From contig CM119268.1 in NCBI GenBank assembly GCA_051294375.1, positions 18,244,005 to 18,308,004 of the forward strand: a stretch of 64,000 nt of DNA, given 5' to 3'. Position numbers and translations under genes: made by a program. This DNA is from Paraspadella gotoi. Its lineage: Eukaryota > Chaetognatha. Under the pieces are notes generated by a model. The model ran no database searches and was not told where the DNA came from. It saw only the letters and a list, made by a program, of their open reading frames with translations. This document shows, piece by piece, positions 24,501 through 37,430 of the stretch. How positions within the stretch are numbered: the first letter of the stretch is position 1; each line of letters opens with the position of its first letter.

Positions 24501-25760
24501 TCGGTCAGCACTTGCGCGACGTACAAGCAACTGGACAGCTAGAGTACACCTTCCTCGTTCCAGCCGAATTCTCGTTCCCACTCTCGATAAGACCGACGGA
24601 GCCAGAGTTGAAAGCCCGCCGTGCGCTCACCAAGAGTATCCCACCGAGACTCGCGAGACAGGATCCGGACTTCAGGTCGTGCCCGGCGCTAAGGGCCCGA
24701 ACAATACACCGCTCGGTGCGGTCTGGAAAAAAGAAAGAAAAAAAAAGATTGATAAAAACAAAGTTAACACAGTAATTTCAATACAAGGACGGACTACATC
24801 ACAGAAGATGTTTCTGGCTTTGTTCTCACGTTTTGCAGGCGCACCAAATTGTTCACCTGCTTTATCCCTCCCTTTAAAATTTCCTCTCACCTTTTTGTTC
24901 GTTCTTCCTCGAATCCCAAACGTTAACTGGCATGAAATCAAAACGTTAAACATATTTTCTTTTTTTTCCTCTCTCTCTCCCTCACCAATTCGAACAAAGA
25001 AAGGTAAATTCGAAGTAAAGCACCAAGAAATTAGCCAATTTGCGAAAGATTTCTCTTTGCCGTAGGCAAAACATAACTCCACTCCGGCGAAAGCCTGAAA
25101 CGTGCATCCTCCTAATTCTTGGAATCGATCCTCTGCGACTCTTCAAATTTTCTCCTGCGCAAAATATTGAAACGCGCGGGGCAAAAGCTGAAATCTCGCC
25201 GGTTAGATCTCAGAGAGAGACGCGACGCGAGAACAACGACGTCTACAATGACGACGACGATCGACTGACGGACGCACGACGACGACCAACTGACGACGAG
25301 GACGATGGCAACGTGAACCGAAAGAGGATCATGTGATTCTCTCTTCTACTCTCCGTCTTCCCTCTCTCGTACAGCTCGCCGCCGGCACCGTCTTACTCTC
25401 GAATCCCTGGCGAAATCTCTGACCATATACTCAAACTTTACCTACCCACGCCCTCGGGTCCACGGTTGCCTCGACCAGCACGGGTCAGTGATGGCCAACC
25501 TCTCACAGCACTCTGACCTTTTTGCGCATCGGGTTATATCACACTGAGGGGGGGCTAGGATTTCTAGATTCCATTATCCGGCTATGACCGTGGGGAACAA
25601 ATTAAGCCCATTATTGAATGGAAAGGAAGAATGTGGTATTTATTACCCCGAATGTCTGTAAAGAATTCGGGAGAGACTCGATCACTTCTATTCTCGTTAG
25701 AATCAAATCGAATTATTTTCACCTTTTGAAAAATACCGTCACCTTCCCTGCCAGACACTC
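19870..25760 (+). repeat. Repeated block II, copy A (noisiest)
   Basis: Direct homology to 30200-34500 and in part to 38810-41400: the strings around 19920, 21140, 21860 and 25560 recur with many single-base insertions. It includes damaged copies of PP2C-like N-terminal exons at about 21262-21505 (TYGRHVTDMPLEDLGPLMPH readable), 22290-22500 and 24600-24720. This copy has more extra bases than B or C. Confidence 0.85.
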
Positions 25761-26099
25761 CTTTCTTTCTCTTTAACTCTTTCTCAATTCATTTGTTACA
25801 TTCTTATCTATATTTTCTTTTTTTTTTCTTTCATATTTTTCATTTTTACATTACGATCCAGTTTTCTGTCCAAGTTCATCCGATTCTCATTAATTTTTTT
25901 TTAATATAATTTTTTAAATAAATGCTTTTCCGAGTCTTATTAAGAAAACTTAAATTTTTTTCTTTTTTTACTTTCTAATTATAGTTTTACGAAGTTTATT
26001 AACACATTGCTTTTAGTTAACCCTCGCTTTTTAAATTTTACATTTCTATTTTGATAGATAGGTTTGGGGTAGGGAAAGCGTGAGCACATGTTCCATGTG

Positions 26100-27249
26100 A
26101 ATCTTTGCTGACAGGAGAAGGGCTCTTCACTGTCCGGCATCTTACTAACTTTCATTCTCATTCATTCATTCTTCTCTCTTCCTCCTCTCTCCATCTCTCT
26201 TCCTCTCTCTCTCTTCGCATCTCTCTCTCATCCTCCTCTTTCCACTCCCTCGTACTACTATCTCTCCCCTCCTCCCCTTCCTCCTTTCTCTCCCTCACTC
26301 GCCCCTCTCCTTCTCTCCTCTTTCCTCTCTCCCTCTCTCTCTCCACCTTTGGCGCACTGGCAGCACACCTCTTTCTCTCTTCTCTCTCTCTCTCCTTCTC
26401 TCTTTCTTTCTCTCCTCTTCTCTCCTCCTCCTCTATTACTTAACCGTCAGCCTTCTTCACAGTTTTTAGACGTTTAAAAACAATTTTTTTTATCTTAAAA
26501 ACTCGCATCAGAGTTATTTAAATCGCTTAAGGGCTACTCATGCCCTAAAGCCACTCAGATCAATTGTTCAAAATGTTCTCTCTCTCTCTAAACTGGAAAA
26601 GAAGATAATTGAGAAACTTTACTATTTTCATCATGATTCTTTCTCCTCGTTCTTCTATTCTCATCTCATTTCTCTCTGCCTCTCTCTCCTCTCTCTTTCT
26701 CTCTTCTCTCTCTCTCTCTCTCTCTCTTCTCCTCTCTCTCTCTCTCCTCTCTCCCCTAAACTGGAAAAAAATACTTGAGAAACCTCATTACTTTCTCTTC
26801 GCTGCTTTGATTATTGGTGACTTCCATCACTCACTTCTCACTCTCTCTCGCCCTTTTCATCCTCTCTCTCTTCCTCTTCTCTCTCTCTTCTCTCTTCTCT
26901 CCTTTCTCTCTCTTCTTTTCCATTCTCCTCTCTCGCTTGGCTACAGATAAGATGGATAGTCTCTTTTCCTTCTGGCTCCGTCCAGCGGGATTGAGACGGG
27001 GGGTGAATCTTCTTTGTGGATATGCCGACTGAAGCGGATTCAGCGTCGCCAACAAAACGCCAATTATATATTACCATTAACTTACTTTCCCCATTACATT
27101 TGCAATCAAAACTTTAGCTCAGTTACTGAAAAATTAAGTGGCAATTAAACTAGTTCCTGTCATTCTCAGTTATTCATAATTGAATTTTCTCCGAGTTCCT
27201 TTGGTCCTTTAAGTTTTCCTTTTTTTTTTTATAATTTTTTATCTATTCT

Positions 27250-27299
<50 letters not shown>

Positions 27300-27303
27300 C
27301 TCT

Positions 27304-27353
<50 letters not shown>

Positions 27354-30150
27354 CCTTTCTCTTCTCTTTGTCCTATTCGGTCAATGAGTTCAGAGAGTCC
27401 ATTGACCTTCGGTCATTTGCAAAATCAAAGAAAACAAAAGAGAATCGTTTCAAATCCCACGTTTGTTTAAAGGAAAACAAAAGGGGCTCGTTTATTTTCC
27501 GGATTGAAGAGATATGGCCTCAAAATAAATAAGGCAGCATGATCTGTAGGTTGAAAAATATTATTCTTTTGGGCTCTAATTCAGCAATCCAAACGAAAAA
27601 TACCCTACAAGTATTTAGATTGTAGGCAAAGTGATTAAACGATAAATCTTGTTAAAAACAATAAACTACGTAATATATATGTGGATAAGCGCTACGTGGC
27701 TGAAGATGACTGTCCGTAACCTTCTAAACCCCCTCTTAGCAGCCATGGAACGGTCCCTGCGGTCTTCGGAACAAGGCTTCTGAGGGTTTTGCCCATGCCC
27801 AAGTGCGGCTTACGGCCGTCCTACGCTTCCCCAGAGTAGTACCGGTGTGGGATTGAAAGCCGTGTACCTTAGGGTCATGAGCTGATTGGCTTTACTCAAT
27901 GAGCCACCGGGTCACAAACGAAAGATTCAGATTCTAGCGGGGTGAACCTAGGCAATGCTACCGACTACTTATATATTTTTCTTTATTGCCGACGCTAGCG
28001 CGCACATTTTTTCTATTCCTATCGCGTCTGATATAAACTTCCAATTGTGTTTTCCTATCGGTCGAAGTTTACTGTCGACGCGTAATTTTTATCAAACACG
28101 AGGCAGAGCGTTATGATAATTTCTAACTTATTACCATTTGCAAATTGACATTATATTTTATATCCTCCTTTGTTCCCCTTTCGTTTTGTCGTTCTTCTTT
28201 ATGATTCTCCTTTGTGTTGCCTTTACATTCACATCACTTTCCCTCTTTTTTTTCTACTCGTCTCTATTTCTCGCTCTTTTACTGCGCATAAATAAATACA
28301 TAAATGCTAATTAAACAGTTCTGTCTAAACCATAAAAAAATTTTCATAAAATTCATTTGAAAGTAGATGATCACATAGACGTATTATATATTATTATATA
28401 TTAGTGAATATAGATATATTATATCCTCGGTCTAGACAAGCCGAATTTGGGGAACGTCTTAAATCTCGCTCTGACGAGACCAACTGGCCGAATTATGCAA
28501 ATTGCGAAATGATACTCAGCGCCGGCGGCGAGAAAAAGAGCGAAAAGGGAGGAGGACGTAACAGCTCCGTTTCCTGTTTTTACTATCTAAATTTCTTAGA
28601 TCGAGTGCTAAAAGTATGGAAAAAGAGGAGTTCTGCGATGGGGAGGGGGAGGAGAGATTGGGTGTTTTTAGACGAACCAAGATGAGAAAAATAGGAAGAG
28701 AGGAATGTATAGACTCATGATTCATGAGCGGAAATAAGATTCGGGTAATTTCAAAGAATCTGAACGTCGGTTGATTAGAAGTGAGGAATAAATAGCAATA
28801 GACTCGTGAAACTTGAAATGCTATGGTATGTAATTTTGATAACACGGTTCACGACGATGTTTCTCTCTCTCTGCTATTTTTCTATGTTTCAACCAGACCA
28901 ACTGCGGAACAAGATTCACCTCAACAACCCCTTCAAATTGTTAATGCCGTCAATGCTAGTCATCTAAAGTGAAAGTTTTCCTTTCTCCATTCCTTAACAA
29001 ATTTCGTGGTCTCATGGGATACGATTCTACACCGGGGATTTTAAAAAACGAGGCCAAACGCGGCCCCGCCCGGATGTGCACGGGGTTACTCTCAGTGTGG
29101 TGAGAAAGAGAGCAGGGAAGGCGGCGGGGAGTTGAGGAGTCGGAAAGGACAAATTCATGTTCGGGATCGTGTAGAGGTCTCCCTCGACTCCTCCTCTCTC
29201 TTCTCTCGTCCTCTCCTCCTACTCCTCTACGTTTCGGAGTCTTCTATTCTCTTATCATCTCTCTCGTCTCCACTCTTGCCTCCTCTCTACTCGCTCTCCT
29301 TATGCGCCCTCGAAGATATGCAACCTTTTACCTCTGATCATTTGTTTAACATCTTGTTTGTTTCTTCTTAATTGCAGGAAGATATTCGTCATTGTATTAT
29401 CTCGCTCCGTACGAACATCGACTTTTTTCACTTTTAACTTTTAACTAGAATCTCATGCCCAACTTCCCCCACCCCCACTCCACCAGTAGACAGACCGCGA
29501 CCAGTCCGACCGAATCAAAGACCAGAATTATTCCGCTTTCAAAAAATAAGCGTCATCGGCGTCCCCTGCCTCACACCACTCGTACCTGAAAAATACCCAA
29601 GCGGAGAATGAAGTCCGAAAACCTGTTTTGATTCTTCTTGTTCCAAACTTGCGTCATCACTTTTTTTAGGTGGGGGATCGTGGTAGTAGGAACGAGAGGA
29701 GGCCATGGATACTAACAGTGAGGGTCACTCGAACAAGCGAACCTCACACCGACTACAACTAACACGAGCATGTCGGCACGTCGATGTTAGACGACACGAG
29801 AACAGATAAAGACTAAAGCAACGGTGGGCGGTCGTGTGGCGCATGAATATTCTATTTGTACCGACTATGATCGCGACTTATAAGACACGACCGACTAATA
29901 GACTGCGCGAAATTCCGTTTTTGAATCTGTTAATGAAGCTCTGGAGTGATGAGGCGAAAAAAAAAAGTCCTACTGTCCATTAGATTTGGTGATTCGAGAG
30001 GGAAGTTTTGGCTTGGTTTTATTACCAGAGCATGCCTTCTCTTTTTTGTTACCTCAGAATATATTTATAGGGATATTGGGATTATTTTGAGCAATTCGGG
30101 CTGAGTTGGATCTCATTCTCTCTCTCTCTCTCTCTCTCCTCTCTCTCTAG
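26100..30150 (-). repeat. Repeated block I, inverted copy
   Basis: Reverse complement of about 15650-19860: the motif ending in CCTATTCGGTCAATGAG near 27370 is the inverse of 18510-18535, and 30085-30120 is the inverse of 14530-14560. CT tracts here correspond to GA tracts there. With the direct copy it forms a very large inverted repeat around copy A of block II. No coding exon is supported. Confidence 0.85.
27680..27925 (-). mobile_element. tRNA-derived SINE (family A), inverted copy
   Basis: Reverse complement of the element at 17990-18245, including the head AATGAGCCACCGGGTCAC. It lies within the inverted block, so it is part of the block duplication and not an independent insertion. Confidence 0.7.
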
Positions 30151-30175
30151 NNNNNNNNNNNNNNNNNNNNNNNNN
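30151..30175. other. Assembly gap (25 N)
   Basis: Exactly 25 N separating the inverted block I from copy B of block II. Confidence 0.99.
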
Positions 30176-30594
30176 CAGCAAAGATTCACATGGAAACATC
30201 CAACGCTTTCACTTCCAACTTCTATCCAAAATAGAAATAGTAAATATTAAAAAAGCCGAGTAAAAGCAATGTGTTAATCAACTCGTTAAAACTAAATATT
30301 AGAAAGTAAAAAAAGACAAAAAATTTAATTGTTTTCTCTATTAATAAGACTCGAAAATAGCATTCACTTAAAAAATATCATAAAAAAAAATTAATTTGAG
30401 AATCGGCCATGGAATGACAGAAACTGATTCGTTTAATGTTAAAATCAATGAAGAAAATGAATTTAGAATAAAAAAAGGAATACAATACTAGCATTATTTT
30501 AGTTTAAACTTGGTAAAACCAATGAACTTTTTTGAGCGGAAAAAGATGTTTAGAAGGAGAAAGAGAAGGAGAAAGAGAAAAAGAAAGAGAGAGA

Positions 30595-30743
30595 NNNNNN
30601 NNNNNNNNNNNNNNNNNNNNNNNNNNNNNNNNNNNNNNNNNNNNNNNNNNNNNNNNNNNNNNNNNNNNNNNNNNNNNNNNNNNNNNNNNNNNNNNNNNNN
30701 NNNNNNNNNNNNNNNNNNNNNNNNNNNNNNNNNNNNNNNNNNN
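30595..30743. other. Assembly gap (149 N)
   Basis: 149 N inside copy B, bounded by purine-rich sequence on one side and CT-rich sequence on the other. Confidence 0.99.
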
Positions 30744-31465
30744 TGTCTCATCTGTCTCTCCTCATCTTTCAATATCACTGTTTCTATCTCTGCTCTGCTC
30801 TCTCTCTCTCTCTCTCTCACCTCTCCCCCGGACCTGCGACAGCGTCATGTCGCCTTAGCGCCGCCAACGAAGCGACGCCGCCGAGTCCGTGGATTTTGTG
30901 GACGCGATGGTGGAATGGAGGAGAGAAGCGAACGAGGAAGAAGTCGTCGTTGTCGTCGCGACGACGATGACGACGACGACGACGATGGTTGTTGTTGTTG
31001 TTGTAGAAGTCGTTGTCGTTGTGGTTCGGTCTCAAGTCGGCCACTCCGCTCTCTGTCGTCAAAGCCGACAACGACGAAGTCGACGACGAAGTTGATGAGA
31101 CGAAAACTGTCGTCGTTGTTGTTGTCGTCATTGTTATTGTCGTCGTCGTATAATTTTGTTTCGTCATTGAGTTTTTGTTTTGTTTTGTTAAATGAAAGAA
31201 AAGCGAAGAAAGTAAAAAACGGACAAAAGTAGGGAAAAGAGAAGGGAATCCGTTGACAAGTGTTTCTATCTCATTAAGTCGTAATATTTTTCCCAATCAC
31301 GACTTAATTTTTTTACTTTTTGCCAAAACAAAAGGTGGGCGACTATGAACCAAAAGGGTCAGGCGTCAATACTGCCCCAATGATCCGGCGCATTTGCAGC
31401 AGCAGACTTCAAAAAACTGTTCTTCGAATTCGACCCTACCCTTTCTCGATTACAAAAAAACTCAC

Positions 31466-34400
31466 CAGCCGAATCGTCGGCGCTGAGGTTTCCGTTGACG
31501 GCGCCACGCCCACCACCGCCGCCGCAGCCGCCGCCGCTACTGCTGCTACTTCCGGTCCGTTTGGGCCGCAGGTTGGCGAGGCCGTCGTCGGGGCCCGAAA
31601 AAGAGGCAAACACGTGGGGCATGAGGGGCCCGAGGTCCTCGAGGGGCATATCGGTCACATGACGTCCGTAAGTCGTGCCTTTGGGGGCGCGTCGCCGGAG
31701 TTTGCTGTGTTGAGAGAGAGAGAGAGTAGAGAGAGAAGACTGAGAGAGAGAAGCAGAGAGAGATAGAGAGAGAGAGGCAGAGAAGGATGAGAGATGAGAG
31801 AGAGAGAGCGGTGATGGGACGAGATCACCGAGGTAAGGTAATGAGAAGAAAACTAAAAAGAAAAAAGAAAAGAAAAAAAAAGATTGTTAATATTGCGATG
31901 GTGAGAAAAAATGTGAGTAGACGTCATTATATCGATTACAATAAATAAGCTAATGATCTCGAAGGAATAAACAACCAATAAAACAATAATGAAATATAAA
32001 TACAATATAAATATAAGACATTGTGTTATCCTTTCTTTTTTTGTTGTTAGTGGAATTAACCTTTAATTTTAAGAGATAGGAAGATTTCGTGCGAAAATTC
32101 CACGAAATCTTTGTATCTCCTAAATCAATGTAAAAATATTAAGACAAATTTCAGTAATATTTAAGACAAAAATTACATGTAAAATTATCCATTCATTCAC
32201 TACATAAGCATTTTGACCTCTAATTAATTATAATATAAACCCTACCTAAACGTCCTCTTGCAAATAATCCCTTTTCAATGATCTCTCGCCAGGGGCGCCC
32301 TTGTTTGGCGCCGCTGACTCGTTTGAGCCTTCTGCGTCCGCCGCCATCACGGCGCTGCTTTGCCCCGTATGTGGATCTGACGCCGGGAGGACACTTGGCG
32401 CCGGAACGTCGTGGTCGTCGATCTCGGATTTTGATTGGAGTCGATGAATTGGAGCTGAAGAAAAACAAAGAGCAATCGACAGTATTAGTCGAAGCGAATT
32501 AATCAATAAATAATTAATTAACTCGTATGAATAACGATTTTAAAAAAAAATATAATTGTTCCATTTATTTCTCAATCATCAGAACTAAAATAGACATGGT
32601 ATTTACATTTTCCCGGTAAGAATGCCAATATTGTACTAACAACTCAACTCGCAAATTTAGAATATTTTAATAATTTTTTATCGTCAGAAAGAAACTTTTA
32701 AAACTACAAGAAGTCCTCGGGATTAGCTCAGATGTAGAGCGCTCGCTTAGCATGCGAGAAGTATCGCGGATCGATACCGGATCCTCCACTCATTCTTTTC
32801 TTTAAAAAAACTTTCACTGAGATTAACGAAGATTAAAAATTCCATTAACTCTGTAGGATTCTACCCAGGATTCTTTCGACCTTTGAAGCTGAGGGAGTTG
32901 GCGGAATCGCAATTGATATTATTAAATAACCTTAACTTAAAACTAATATACAAATTGATAATAAACGATTTTACTAAATCAAAATCATTCACTAACAGAG
33001 ACTAGTGCTTCACAACCACAACGATAATTAATTATAGATATTCCAATTACATTAATTATTCTAGCATGTTATTCTGTTATGTTAAAACAAGAGAACATTA
33101 CAACCTTAATTTTACTAGAGCACTCTAGTAGTAATTTCAATGGTTCTCATCTTGTCATTTCATTAAGATCTTAGTTTCTTTTCTTGTAAATGATTTTATT
33201 TACACATTTACTATCTTATCACTACAGTTTTAAATACTTATTTCTAATTGTTAATGTTTATTGATTTATGTCATCCTTATTTGATGTTAGTATTATTTGT
33301 TACTGCCTTTTGTTTGTTATGCATATAGATAATTCTATGATATCTATGATGCTTTGAATTATTTTATTAAGGTGAATTTTTATAATTGAACAAATAAAAG
33401 ATTTGTTCTGGAAACAATTTTTATCATTTGAACGAACTAGTGAGACTCAGTACGCACGTGCTGACCGTTCACCACAACCTGCGTACCAATTTTTTCACTG
33501 GCTCTTTAAATCCCATGCATGCACGTACGTTGCAAAGTAATTACACGCGTACACGCCTGACCTCGCAACACTGCGACTGACCTGGACGGAGAGCAGCGAC
33601 GTCCCTGAAGACGACGGGGAGAGTTTGAAGCCGCGCGTCGAGTTCAGAGAAGAGTAGACGTCCGGCACGAAACCCTGGCGTGGAAAAAGAAAAAAAAAAA
33701 GGACTGATAAAAACAAATTAACACAGTAATTTCCAAATACAAGGGACGACTACAACAAAGATGTTTCTCTTGTCTTAGCGTTGCACGCACCAATTGTTCA
33801 TGCTTTACCTCTTTATTTACCTTTTGTTCGTCTCGAAAAAGACGGAGAAATCAAAACGTTAAACATATTTTCTTTTTTTTCAAAATTTCGAACAAAGAAA
33901 GTAAATGATAGTTAAAGATAAGAAATAGAATTGCGGGAAAGATTTCTTTGGAGGAAAACAAAAATGGCGAAACTGAAACGGATCCGCAATCTGGAATCGA
34001 CTTCTGGATTAAATTCGGGAAAAATATTGGAAACGCGGCAAAAGTGAAATCTGGTAGAAAGAGAAGACGCGACGCTCAGAGAACAACGACGTCTACAATG
34101 ACGACGACGGACGACGACGACGACGACGACGAGACGAAGACGACTGAGGACTGATGGCAACCGCTGAACGAAGAAGCGATCACGTTATTTCACGTTCCTC
34201 GAAGCCGCCCGGAGTCTTTTGATCCCGGGAAACGATAAAACTTTATAACCACCCCTGGGTCCATTGCTGACCAGCAGCGGTCAGTGAGGAACCTCTTCAC
34301 AGCACCTGCCTTTTGCATCGGGTTATTCACACTGAGGGGGGCTAGGATTTCTAGATTTCCCGGCTATGACCGTGGGACAAATAATGATTTTGAATGGAAA

Positions 34401-34980
34401 GGATAAGAATGTGTATTACCGATTTCCCTTGTAATAATTTGGGAGAGCACTCAGAACGTACTCATGAATCAATGAAACACCATTGAAAAAGATCACTGAT
34501 GAACAAGATTCAAAGCGGATGGCGCCAGACGAGAAATTGCCACTGATTTAATCTCCGGAATTCTCTTGATGGGGACGGCTGCTCGGAGGCGGTCGGGGCG
34601 TTCGCAGGTCAATGAACCTTCAACAATTTCAGTGGAAATTAGAATGAAAATTTCAAATTGTGACTCTAGCAGAGAAAGACAGAGAGAGAGTGAGAGAGAA
34701 AGATAATGAATTTATATGCCGGTTCTCCCTCAAAGCATATGAGATGCGTTTATCGTATTTCGGTCTCCACTAGGAAAAAGTTTAACCTTCGAATTCTCGG
34801 GTCGAAAAAAATTCGATCTTGAAAATTTCGTGATTCTTAATTTAAACCTAGAGCTCTTCTCATGGATCTATGCCAGAGGATGGATCGAGTTTCACGATTT
34901 AAAATTAGAATTTTGGAGTAATTTGATAAATAAAATCTTGTAACGGTGAGAGAGAGAGATGAGAGAAGAGAGATGAGAGA

Positions 34981-35013
<33 letters not shown>

Positions 35014-36657
35014 GAGAGAGATGACGAGAGAGCAGGAGATTCCATGACTCAGAGAATATATATTGCAAAAGTAATCACTCTCTTTCGAGTTATTAAAGAT
35101 ATAGAAGATTTAGAAAATTATACTATTTAGTTAAAAATTTAAAAGATATAACAGATGTATAATTTCTCTAAGGATTGACATTTTGCTCCGTTAAAAATCG
35201 ATAGGGATGTTAGAAACTGCATTATAAAACAAACCTAACAAGACCTCTAATAATTCTTCCAAGGAACGGTTCTTATCTCTTCCATATTGCAAGAGTTTCT
35301 GACCTCGTTTCAATGCGAATGAGTTTAGTCCTCGTTAGACGCGGGAGATAAAGTCTCTGTTGGCGCCTGAAGCTGGAAAAGTCGGTCGGAGTCAACTTAT
35401 AACGACGATCTATCAGTGTCTGTATAAACCCGCGTCTCCCTCTCAGAATGATCTTATATACATAGAAAGATTAGTCAGTATGATAGTGCAACCCATTATA
35501 TCGTCTGAGGTATGGACATTTGAGCCTACAGGATTAAGAATTAAATTATATTGAAAAAAATGAGAGGTGTTGATTGAAAGTTTCCAGGGTCCTGCTATGT
35601 TATTATCTTGAATGTGTTATAAAGGCCTTTTAAACCACCAATGCCAAGTCGTGGGCAATTTTAGTTATTTTTTAAATGAAAGGATAAATTTATATTGGTT
35701 GTTTCATTTCATATATGTAAAGAATTATCTACAGATAAAGTCTCATATTTTCTTCTTTTTTTCATTTATTCTTATTCTTATTTATTTTCCTTTTTTTCCC
35801 CTCTTTTTCCTCGTTCTCCCTTCTCCTATTCTTTCTTCGCTTTCTCGCTTTTCTATCAACTTATTCGGCGCCGTGATGTCGAAATTGGGAAGATTAATCG
35901 TCGCCGGCCCGTCGTTTGTCGTTCACGTCGTTGTGTCGTTGTCTTCAACAACATTCATCGTCGACATCATCGTCGCCATCGTCGCAATAATTCGTCGTCT
36001 GTCGACCCAAGAATTCAACTCGAATCTTTTCCCATAGGGAAATAGAATTTCGCTCATCCGACGTTCCAATTCGTTCTTCTTGCCCGCCCAGTGCTTCCTG
36101 CCCGCCTAGTGGTCTCCCGCCCACTTGTTTGTTTCGCCTAGTGACCGACTGCCTTGTGCTTCGCTCGCCTCTCAATTTAGTCAACATCTCTAGTCAGTAT
36201 CGGTAGCCTGTATGAGGATATATTTTTCGTTGCGGATATTTTAAAATTGGGTTAAATGTCGCTTGTCACGTTTTATTGTAAATCGTGATGCTCGGAAGCT
36301 TGTTTTCGCAAACATCATATGAATATAATAAATTTGCACTGCCTAAATCTTAGAGTTTTTAATTATTCTCTCGCAAATTCCGATTCCTTCCAACAACATG
36401 GAAACGCATGTTTTAATTTCTCCCACTCACGGCCGATGTAGCCAAATTCAAGTCGCGCACTACGAATACCCGCATTTCACACCAAACTCCACTCGTCACA
36501 AGCTCGGAACGATTCACCAATCACCATCCTCAAAATTCTCATCGCTAAACCAATTAGTTTCTTATGGAGACCGAAAATGACCTCATCACTCACTGTGATT
36601 CATTGTTCAGCTGAAAGTATTCCTTGGGGTACTCTCTCGCTCTCTCGCTCCTCTCCT

Positions 36658-36696
<39 letters not shown>

Positions 36697-37399
36697 CTTC
36701 TCTCTCTCGCTCCCTCCGCTCTTTCTAATAAAAGATGAGATTGGTAATCGTAAATCCAAGCAGGAGTTGTGATGTTGACGTTTGAAAATTGGGAACTGAT
36801 TAAGTTGCCAAATAAAAATTTTTTTTCCCGCCAATTTGCCAACTTGAGCAGCGGCCATAGTTTTTTTATTAAAACGGCCCTCCGCGCAAAAAAAGTAGAT
36901 GTTAAACAAATTGTTAAGCGTACAATATCATAGGAAGAAATACATTCCGGAGATATTTTGCATTTGATTATCATTGTGAATTCACAACATTTCATTAATT
37001 GACGAAGTAATGAGTAAAAGTTAAAAATTTTTCAAACTTGTGTTGAGCATTAGGTTTAAAGAAACAAAAAATTAACGGGGAAGTGAAAAGACGAGAACAA
37101 GGACGAGAGATCATTCCTTTCCTTTTGTTTGTCGTGGACAGTTGTTGTTGTTCGTCGACATCGTGCGTTGGGCCCTGCTCGTCATGCGGCTATTCATCGT
37201 CGTCGTTGTGGTTGTCGTTGCTGTGGTTGTCGTCATTCGACACTGAAAAGCGACCGCGAAATGGAAATAAACAAGGATCTGGTGATTGACGCCGTCCACG
37301 TCGTTTGAGTTGGACACGATGCCAGGAATGAAGAGAGAGAGACGAGAGAGAGAGAGAGAGAGAGACGAGAGAGAGAGAGGAGAAGATGAGATTGAAGAG

Positions 37400-37430
<31 letters not shown>

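Noticed and set aside
30817-31296. 159-codon - strand frame as a PP2C-like exon
   Set aside because: Its position suits a missing exon, but the end phase does not match the next clean exon and other frames contain stops; sequence noise and a nearby gap prevent a firm call.
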